From Verticillium longisporum (lineage: Eukaryota; Ascomycota; Sordariomycetes; Glomerellales; Plectosphaerellaceae): 64,000 nt of DNA. The notes beneath the pieces were generated by a model that made no database searches, had not been told where the DNA came from, and saw only the letters and a program-made list of their open reading frames with translations. The position numbers and the translations under genes were made by a program. The DNA is taken from positions 806,001 through 870,000 of the forward strand of contig JAETXT010000009.1 in the NCBI GenBank assembly GCA_019188255.1. Reading direction: 5' to 3'. This document shows, piece by piece, positions 56,450 to 64,000 of this stretch (within the stretch, counting starts at the first letter, position 1; each line of letters opens with the position of its first letter).

Positions 56450-58211
56450 ATGGCCAACCGCTGGGACCGCGATCGCTTCGCCTACGAGCGAGAGCGAGAT
56501 CGCTTTGATGACCGGCCACCTCCCCCTGGCCGCTTCGAAGACCGACCGCCTCCTCGATTTGACGATCGTGACGATGTCTACTCTCACGCGCCTCCTCCTC
56601 GCCGCCCTCGCGAACATTCTGACGAGCGATACGACCGCTACCCACCTGCTCGCCCCCCTCCTGGCCAAGGCTTTGATGACGATCGTGACTTTGTCCAAGA
56701 CCGTCGCTACTACGGCGATGACGACCGTCTTCCCCCGCGCCGCGATGACCGGGATGTGGAGCGCCGCGTCTACATTGACCGTGAGAGGGAACGATACGCC
56801 AGCCCTTCGCCTCCCCGCCGACCCACAATGGTCCGCCGTCAATCATCCCTAGACACCTTCGACCGCCGCCCGCTGCATTTCCTCGACCGAGAGCCTCGTG
56901 AAGAGTATGGCCAGATGACGCGTCGCGAAGATTTCCGACGGAAACGTGAGCGTGAGGAATTCCGAGCGCCCCCTTACCAGCCGATTCCTCTGCCTCGCAC
57001 CCGCCAGCTCGGCCCTGCCCGACCAGCACCCTACGATGACATTTCAGTTGCCGAACCTGGCTACTACGGTGACGAAGAGTTCCGCACCATGCCGGAGCGT
57101 GTGCGCGAACGGGAGATTATCCGTGACAAGTCCTCGAGGCGGCGCCGCGATCGCAGCCGCGAGTCGAGAACCACAAAGACATACTCGCACCGCGGCAGTT
57201 CACGATCGAGCAGCACCAGCAGCCGCACGTCGAGCGACAGCGGCGGCACAGCCGTACGCAGTGAGTACCCGAAGAAGGGCAAGACGAGAATCCCCGCCCG
57301 ACTGGTGTCCAAGAGGGCACTGATTGAGCTGGGATACCCGTTCATTGAGGAGGTAGGTTCTTCTTGCTGATCGCCACTTTTTGCTCCTTTGCTGACCATT
57401 CAGGGCAACACTGTTATTGTACTCAAGGCTCTCGGCCAGGACAATATCGATGAGCTGCTCAAGCTCAGCGAAGAGTTCAAGAAGAGTATGTAGAGCGTCA
57501 TGATGACACTACGAATGGACGCTAACCATTAGCAGGTGAGCTGGAACTTCTCGAGGAACGCCGCGAGGAGGTTCTTACCATCGCTCCACCTCCACCTCCT
57601 CCGGCACCCGTCGTCGTCGCACCCCCGCCAGCGCCAGCTCCTGTTGCTACACCTGTACCAGTCGCCACAACACCAGTTCCACCACCTGCCCCTGTCGTGG
57701 TCCCTCCGCCCCCGTGCCCGTTGTTGCACCGGCTCCTCCGCCCCCAGCGCCTGTCTACTACGAGGCGCCGCCTCCACCGCCGCCCCCAGCGGAAGTTGTT
57801 TACGACCGCACCGTCATACGCGACGTTTCGCCCACTCGCTCAGTTTACTCTTCCGCCTACACTGATTCAGGTGTTCCTCTCTACCACGAGCACCGTGAAA
57901 TGTCATCCGAGATCCCGGTCGGCCCCATGGCTCTCGCAACCCGCCATCGCTCTCAGTCCCGCTCTCACCGCGAGATTCGTGCCGAGATCAAGGCTCTCGA
58001 GGCTGAGATGCGCGAGACCCGCATTTCGAAGCGTCACGAGCACCGCCACGACCGCGACCGCGAGATTGTGCGCGCCGAGCGCATGCCCGACGGCGCCCTC
58101 GTGCTGTTCGAAGAGAAGGTCGAAAAGGTCGAGCACGGACACCGGCCGGCGAGGATCGAGAAGGACAAGAAAGGTAGGATGGCCATCAGCATCCCGAAGA
58201 AGTACCTCTAG
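56450..58211 (+). CDS. DUF8035-domain, Arg/Asp/Pro-rich protein, with an apparent 1-bp frame break
   Basis: Exons 56450-57352, 57404-57485 and 57536-58211 (introns 51 and 50 bp). The N-terminal 270 residues are very rich in Arg, Asp, Glu and Pro with an RS-like stretch (SSRSSSTSSRTSSDS). The conserved core is PARLVSKRALIELGYPFIEE|GNTVIVLKALGQDNIDELLKLSEEFKKSE, typical of DUF8035 and bridged exactly by the two introns. A Pro/Val/Ala-rich stretch follows, and then a basic/acidic coiled segment (EIRAEIKALEAEMRETRISKRHEHR) to KKYL. Between 57709 and 57714 (CCGCCCCCG) the frame jumps by one: upstream coding reads in one frame, downstream GVPLYHEHREMSSEIP in another. No convincing intron explains it, so a 1-bp deletion or sequence error is likely. 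Function unknown, possibly RNA- or nuclear-related by composition. Confidence 0.8.
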
Positions 58212-58807
58212 GTGCGGCGTGCTTTTTTTCTCTCTTCTCGAACATCGGGGACGACCGAGACACGACAGTTACTGATGCTTTCTCTTCGGCAGGGCCGTCC
58301 CCGGGGTTGATGAGAGCCATGCTTGCTACTCTGACATGAGATGTTTTGATTTCGAAGCGGCCTCTGCAGAGGTGTCCAGACGAGACAAATTGAGGTCTTG
58401 TGAAGGTAGTACAGAAAATGTTCTTTGACGTCCTAGAATGACTCTGTCTGGAAGAGTACGGTCGTGAAATGTTGAATACTGGACGTGGATATTACGTTTC
58501 GGCGCTGTTCTTGGGTTTCCTGGCACGCTGGGTTCGGGAAAGGTATCTTAATCACCGTACTGTAGAGGTGTATACGAATTATGACTTGTACTCTGTTCGG
58601 ATGGGTGATGCGATGTTGCTGTTATCAAGGTTCTGTCTAGCCATTAAGGGTTGCGCGCCCCCCAACCCAGTCAAGGGAGACAATTTCCAGCTCGTGCATG
58701 TTACTATTTGGGAGAACGACAGGCGAATAGAAAGTTTGCACAGGCAACGGAACGAGGGACGCAAAAGCAAAATGTCAGGCGCTCATAGAGCGCTCACGTA
58801 CCACACA
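58212..58807. other. Convergent gap between the DUF8035 gene and tRNA-Ser
   Basis: 3' flank of the DUF8035 gene and 3' flank of the minus-strand tRNA gene. A 134-codon plus frame overlapping the tRNA is not credible as a gene. Confidence 0.5.
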
Positions 58808-58929
58808 CGACGAGGGCAGGATTCGAACCTGCGCGGCCGAAGCCATATGATGACATGCCTGGCGCCCTTGTAACAAGAGGACCAGGAAGCGGTTCGAGTC
58901 ATACCCATTAACCACTCTGGCACCTCGCC
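58808..58929 (-). tRNA. tRNA-Ser(CGA) with a 41-bp intron
   Basis: On the minus strand the acceptor 5' strand GGCGAGG (58929-58923) pairs with CCTCGTC (58815-58809), with one G-T pair, and the discriminator is G (58808). The D arm contains CCAGAGTGGTTAATGGG. The anticodon stem TATGA/TCATA encloses loop CTCGAA-A with anticodon CGA (58896-58894). An intron from 58892 down to 58852 sits one base after the anticodon, the canonical eukaryotic position. The long variable arm (GGCTTCGGCC) and the T arm GCAGGTTCGAATCCTGC fit a class II serine tRNA. CGA reads UCG codons. Confidence 0.92.
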
Positions 58930-60692
58930 GATGAAGAATAATGTCCGGTCGAGGGGACCTAAGTGGGACAAGGGCATGGGACGGTGCCTGGGCTGGGGGA
59001 GCGAATGGGGCGGTGGGGGGCTTGTGAGGGATTTGGGAATGTGTGGAGTTTTGTGGATGGGATGTGTCTTGGGAACTTTTGGGTGACGAGGGAGTGTAGG
59101 TGGAAGAGGATGGGAGGTTGGCTGGCTTGTTTGTTACCGTGGTTCTTGAGTTGAGGGGGTTTCATTTCGCGTTGTAGGCTCGATCGATGGTGTCTTTTTG
59201 GGCTTGACACGTTAATCAACTCTCGCCTTCTAGTTGTCGCGTTGCTTCGACCAAAAACATCATTCATCAGCCGTTTCTGGCCTGGTCAAACCGCACACAG
59301 CCTAATCCTTCCAAGAATGTCGCAGGAAGTGAAGGCTAGGGTTCAGCAAGCCATATCGCCTTTTGGACGACGACGCAGCGACTCGTCCGTTACAGTTATG
59401 CGACGCCTTCGGAAGCCGCCTGAACAGGTTTCAAAGCTGGATGGATCCTTCACTATGGTGATAAACTCCCACCCGGATAGCTTTCGCACCACGCCCCTCT
59501 ATAGCCGCCGCCAAGACGTCATTACCGATATCTTGATGGTGATACTGCAGACGTTCGAAAGAACGGCCTCCACAGCCTTGAGGGTGTCATCTTTGCCTCG
59601 CATCCCGTCATTGTCGAGAAATTGCAGGTTTAAATTGAAACCCCAGCTGGGGGATCGGGAACAACACCTCTTCACTACTATACCCTGAATTGTTCCATCG
59701 CGGAAAAAGTCTGTACTCACAATCGTTTCGAAGAACTTCTCGGTGACCTTGACCAGAGTTGCGGGACAACGCAGATTCAGATGGCCGCTGCGAATATATT
59801 CGAGGTAGATAGCGAAGACTTCATGCTTCGGAGTTAAGTGGAACTAGCTTACAGACGATCACGATGAAGATCTCATAGGAAGCCCCGTTGGCTACGCTGC
59901 ATATCGTCTAGCATCCGGACAATACGACTCCGCGAGAGCAGATCTTGGCAAATCGAGAGTTCCAGATGCACTACAGATGACGTTTTCGAAAAGGCCTCGG
60001 GACAACAGACGATCGAGGAAGGTAGATAGCTCTGGTGTGTTGGAGGCGGATGTCTCGTACCGTATTTTCCCCTTGGATGCATCCTTCTTGAACCAAACAA
60101 GAACTCTAGCTTGAAGGAATCTAAGCGTAACATGAGCTGCTTCTATACACGAATTAAAGCACCGCGCGACTTGCGGTCACATCTTTCCTGTGCGCTAAGT
60201 GCTGGACCTCGGATGAGACACAATCACGGTAGATTATTAATGGAGTTAATTTTCCTGAAAAAAAAAAGACACTCACCAAGGGTTACCTGGAGTATCCGCA
60301 GATGGCATTTCACTTATCTAAGACAACATAAGGTACTACACATCGCAAAAGTCCCAGAGAGTTCGGACAAGTCGGTGCGCCAGAAACCATGTCAACTGTG
60401 CACACATACCAGGTTTGCATTCACATGTCAGTGTTACATAACAATGTCAAGACACGAATCATTTGCGAGCTCAAAACTTTGATAACGACAGAACTAGAGT
60501 AGGAACAGAGAAACTTCCGCAACGTGTCAGCAGTAATGACTGTCAAGAACCAAGATCAAATAGCAACCGACCTCTCAGCCCCAATCACCAAACCCTCACC
60601 ACATCCACCGCGATTCAATCACCACGTTTTCTCCAACGCCCAAGTGCAAGCCAACGTAACTTGAACTGCTGTTGCGAGCCTGCAAAGCTGCC
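58930..60692. other. Intergenic, possible faint coding relics only
   Basis: Upstream of the tRNA the DNA is purine-skewed. Between about 59.5 and 60.1 kb the minus strand shows short frames with protein-like composition (for example FLVWFKKDASKGKIRYE-like and LNLRCPATLVKVTEKFFETI-like stretches) interrupted by stops and frame changes. These may be remains of a gene but match no family I recognise. There is an A-run at 60260-60269. Confidence 0.35.
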
Positions 60693-61295
60693 TCAGAGGT
60701 TGGAGCAGGCCCTCTTGATGGACTGGATGCCGAAAAGCTCGTTGGCAAGGTTGACGAGGGCAGTGCCGCCGATTCGAAGCCTCTGCTTCTTGGTCTTGGC
60801 ACGGACGAGAAGCAGGACCGTCTTCCTGACGCCACCGAGCTTCTTGAGGTACTTCTTGATTCTGAGCAACTTGGCGGCGGGAATAAAAGTCGTGGCGATG
60901 GTCTTGGTGATCGCATAGATGCACCTAGCGACCGCGAGGGGCCCGCGAGCCTCGAGATCACTGCGCTCAAGGATGGCGAGCGAGGTGTCCTCGCTGCGGG
61001 CCGAGATGGGGGCGCCGTCGTCCCTCTCCTCCTTGACGCTCTTGTCGCCGTCGCGGAAGCCGTTCTCAATGAGCCAGGCGTTGGTGGCATCGTCTCCCTT
61101 GAGGAGGACCTCGTCGGGGATGGAGAAGATCTCGGTAAGCGCCAGCTCGAGGGCGAGCTCTGTCTCCTCGGTCAGGCTGACCGTGTCACCGACGCCGCGG
61201 GCAGTGATGTCGCGTTCCTCGGCGGCCTCGGAGACCATCGGGCTGGCGATGGCCAGGGCGGCGAAGACGGCGGCGGTGAAGAGCTGGAACTTCAT
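60693..61295 (-). CDS. Small secreted protein of unknown function
   Basis: A 200-aa intronless protein. The signal peptide MKFQLFTAAVFAALAIAS is followed by an acidic pro-like part (EETELALELALTEIFSIPDEV, AWLIENGF, DGDKSVKEERDDG). A basic C-terminal half contains CIYAITKTIATTFIPAAKLL, RIKKYLKKLGGVRKTVLLLV, LRIGGTALVNLANELFGIQS and IKRACSN, with two Cys. The C-terminal half looks helical, amphipathic and cationic, and could be released by processing near RSDLEARG. I recognise the layout from other ascomycete secretomes but know no function. A TATAAATA box lies 166 bases upstream. Confidence 0.8.
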   Translation of the reverse strand: MKFQLFTAAVFAALAIASPMVSEAAEERDITARGVGDTVSLTEETELALELALTEIFSIPDEVLLKGDDATNAWLIENGFRDGDKSVKEERDDGAPISARSEDTSLAILERSDLEARGPLAVARCIYAITKTIATTFIPAAKLLRIKKYLKKLGGVRKTVLLLVRAKTKKQRLRIGGTALVNLANELFGIQSIKRACSNL

Positions 61296-63420
61296 TTTGA
61301 TGGTAGATGTTGCTCGACGTGATAGCCAAGTGTTGGTTGAAAGAAGTGTGAGTCTGAAGGATCGTACTGGAGCTTTTGCTCTGAAATAGAGAGTGATGAA
61401 GAGGATGATAGTGAGGATGATGAACCAGAAGAAAGACAGTGAGGAGAACTGTCGAGCTCATATTTATAACTTCTTGACCTCGCTTGATCATCTTCACATG
61501 TTCACTTGTTGAAGCGCTTCAACCTCAACCCCTGGGATCACGATGTCGCGAACTCCGAAGGTTGGCAAGGCACTTTTGCTCATTCTCTCCACTCAGGCTT
61601 GTCTCGCTTACGAGGAACGAATCATATTCAGCCTGAGGCATATCAGGGATGGATGATTCGCGTGATGCTTCCATCGACATGTGTTTCTTCCGCACTCACC
61701 CCTGAAAGGGCTGGGTCGGCTTACAATTCGCACCAGGCTCTGAGGCTGCAATGGCGATTCTTAGCCCCCATCATCTGGGACCCCTGCATCTCGCTGCAAG
61801 AAACTTGGCTGGGAAAATAAGCATTGGGGGCAGCATGAGTGTTATTTCCCTCTGAAGTTGCTGAACCGCTTGAAGAACATGGGGGATGCGGCGTCAGCAG
61901 TCGTTTATGCTCCCTCGCACACACTTATCATGCGTTGCATTCTAGACTAGAGCAGGGGCATCTAGACAGTGGTTGGTCTAGACTGAAGATGATGTGCTTC
62001 CCAAACGAAGAAAAATATGCATTTTCAGCCTTGCTGGGGGAGCTAGCGAATGCTTAATTTTGAGTGCGCTACAGAATCGGCAGCCATCACTCGGAAAGGA
62101 GTTTGGGGGCCGGAAGACCAGATCACGGCGGAAAAGTAGATGCAGGACAGGTGAAATGGAGAGCTTACCGTTTCTTCAACATTTGTTTTCGTCTAGCGCC
62201 GTATTGCTGGTACATGAGAGATTAAAGTTCAAATATGTTGTCGGCAGGTTCCAACAGGGACTATGCTATGACCTCGTTCTTCCAGATCGACAGATACACC
62301 TGTCATGGTCAAGGAAGCTCTCGAACCGCCAGGGCTATGATCGGCCAGGTACCAGGCACACTTAGCTGCCGACAGATCGAGTGGCTGATGTTCCAATCAC
62401 ATAGAAAATAGACACACAGCGTCGGCCGCAAGGCAGACGACTGAGCGGCACGCCGCTTACCACGGGAAGGCTTGAAGGCGGCCGCACCCCGCCCTTGCCA
62501 TGACTACCCGCTACAAGCGAGCGATTCAGCGCCACGTTCATGTTAAGCTTATGTGTAAGGCTTGTTTTAATATGCAAGTCAAAATCAGCCCCGAAGCCAT
62601 TCTCGAGCCTCCTGTCGGTGCCAAGAAAATCTTACCCAAGGGCTGTGCATCTGGGGGAGCCTTATTTGCAGTGGAGTCAGCCTAGCCAATGGCGTGGCGT
62701 GAGCCTGCACTCTCAGCAATGGAAATCGGGCGAATCGACCCGAGTCTGACCATAGTTTTTATGACCGCTCCCAGACTACAGACGGCCAGCAAAGCATTTC
62801 TTCATCCCTTGACCGGATGTTACTTTCGTGATTCGGAAAACAGAGCGCGATGGAAGTTTGCTAGCCACTAATCTACACGGCAGTCGCTGATGCGGTGCTT
62901 CACATTGTGCCATTGGCAGGCAAGTCTACCGACCTATTCCCTGTGCGATTCCGGCGTTTTCCCATTCAGCCACGCTTGATTTGGCATTTTCCTATGCTTC
63001 CTCACGCTGGTGGCAACTTGCTGACACCAGGCTGTTAATGCCACGGCGAATGGACTGGTGATTGCAGACAAGTCAATTTGCAGAACCTACCTTATTCAAT
63101 GACCGGATATTTTCACCGGTCTTGAGGGTTGTGTTCGTAAAGCTAATTAGAATCTCACCCTCCATTCGTGACTAATAAGCTAGGTTTTACTTCTCGATAA
63201 GCGAACCTTGCCTTGAAGACGCTGACGCCGCCCGGGCCGTCTATCGGAGAGGGAGAATGTGGATTTGTGCGACATCTACCAATCCGCTCGGGCCTAGTTG
63301 GCAGATCTGCCGTTGGAACCGAAATCAAAGCCTGGTTATTTCACCCTAGCGTGGACTAACCCCGAGTGAGCGACGTATCCAAGGTTGAGGAGAAAATCGC
63401 GGAATACGACATTCTAGCCT
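61296..63420. other. Intergenic, no gene recognised
   Basis: Promoter of the small secreted protein followed by noncoding sequence. Frames up to about 120 codons are present without domain, signal peptide or splice-linked continuation. Confidence 0.5.
61461..61468 (-). promoter_or_regulatory. TATA box of the small secreted protein gene
   Basis: TATAAATA on the minus strand (TATTTATA on plus), about 166 bases before the ATG at 61295. Confidence 0.4.
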
Positions 63421-63900
63421 TAGTAGCTACATTCATCCTCTACAATACAGCCTCAGGGCGCCAAGTATTCCAGCCATACCCAAGCCACCCAAATACTAAC
63501 ACACTAATAGATAGAAGGGTATCACTATATTGCAGAGGAGTTTAACATTGCAGCCTGAAAGTGCTTTAGGAACAATAGCGGATACGCTTATATATTAATA
63601 TCGCGAGGTAGACGTTAGCCTTCTAAATATAATATCAAGCGTAGCTAAGGGACCAGCGCTTCGTAGTCATAAGCTACTCGAAGATCTATATTAAAAGTTG
63701 GTCGCTGAATATTGGTTTTAGTTAGCTAGGTTACTTTTATACGGCGAAATGCAATATCACTCTTCAAACTTCAGATTAACTAACGATCCTGTTACGGCAT
63801 GCGTCGACGCCTAGTCTGCGGTCTTTCTCCCACGGCGACACGTTCATCGCAGCCCATTTATACCCATATAATCTTCGATAAAGTATAGTACAGCAGCACA
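63421..63900. other. AT-rich, TpA-rich decayed tract (RIP-like)
   Basis: Composition shifts to AT-rich with very frequent TA, CTA and TAG words (for example TTAGTTAGCTAGGTTAC and ATATATTAATATCGCG). No frame exceeds a few dozen codons. This is the look of repeat DNA mutated by RIP. The source element cannot be identified by eye. Confidence 0.45.
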
Positions 63901-64000
63901 ACATGGTTTGCACCTCGGGCTGCCTCGTCCACACTTACATGCATGGCCAATCTTTCCGCAATGCTGGCCAACAACGGCGACTGGAAAGATGCGGAAGATC
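63889..64000 (+). CDS. Start or fragment of a TPR (kinesin-light-chain-type) repeat coding segment, cut by window edge
   Basis: An open frame from just after a TAG at 63886 runs off the window. It contains TLTCMANLSAMLANNGDWKD followed by AED, matching the kinesin-light-chain TPR consensus (T-L---NLA--L---G---EAE). Such repeats form the C-terminal sensor of many fungal NLR-like proteins and also occur in other TPR proteins. An ATG in frame lies at 63943, but a real gene would be expected to have more repeat upstream, where only decayed AT-rich sequence is seen. It may be a gene fragment or an exon of a larger gene. Confidence 0.5.

Noticed and set aside
57660..57790. A third intron explaining the DUF8035 frame change
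   Set aside because: All GT...AG pairs in the Pro-rich segment either give the wrong phase or need very poor donor and acceptor contexts, and would remove conserved-looking Pro/Ala repeats.
58469..58873. 134-codon plus-strand frame overlapping the tRNA
   Set aside because: It runs into the minus-strand tRNA-Ser gene, whose cloverleaf and intron are clear; no domain is encoded.

Overview
The window is nuclear DNA of a filamentous ascomycete (Pezizomycotina, most likely Sordariomycetes). Genes are interrupted by 43-79 bp GT-AG introns, intergenic gaps of 0.5-3 kb have no operon structure, and several families are typical of these fungi (Dal5-type MFS carriers, DUF7730 and DUF8035 proteins, Kre9/Knh1-like GPI proteins, NACHT-type NLRs). 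TpA-directed nonsense mutations in repeats point to repeat-induced point mutation (RIP). The genus cannot be fixed from the sequence alone. All exon joins were inferred by hand from frame continuity, splice consensus and family similarity.

Layout. 1-6.3 kb: the 3' part of an MFS monocarboxylate-type transporter and a complete Dal5/allantoate-permease-type MFS transporter. 7.8-15 kb: a coiled-coil protein, a Kre9-like GPI protein, an FtsJ-like methyltransferase-fold protein and a DUF7730 protein. 16.7-34.3 kb: two secreted subtilisin-like (S8) protease paralogues bracket a metallo-beta-lactamase/RNase Z-like protein, a copper amine oxidase, two secreted proteins of unknown role (one with Lys/Pro hexapeptide repeats) and a secreted endonuclease/exonuclease/phosphatase-fold enzyme. 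36.6-38 kb: a secreted protein with a Cys-rich head and a C-terminal half that looks like an aerolysin-type beta module. 39-47.2 kb: housekeeping-like genes (TANGO2/NRDE protein, Ser-rich protein, TFIIH subunit Tfb2, PaaI-type thioesterase, a seven-helix membrane protein).

48.3-51.8 kb holds a decayed NLR gene (lipase-like domain plus NACHT). It is broken by one 1-bp frameshift, several TAG codons that fit RIP, and two solo-LTR-like insertions with perfect 5-bp target duplications. A second seven-helix membrane protein follows (52.6-53.7 kb), then a DUF8035 gene with an apparent 1-bp frame break, an intron-containing tRNA-Ser(CGA), a small secreted protein, and an AT-rich decayed tract ending in the beginning of a TPR (kinesin-light-chain-like) coding segment cut by the window edge.

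The genes do not form an evident biosynthetic cluster. The common theme is secretion and the cell surface (two S8 proteases, Kre9-like, EEP enzyme, PEHPKK-repeat protein, aerolysin-like protein, small secreted proteins) next to a dynamic, RIP-scarred segment containing an NLR.
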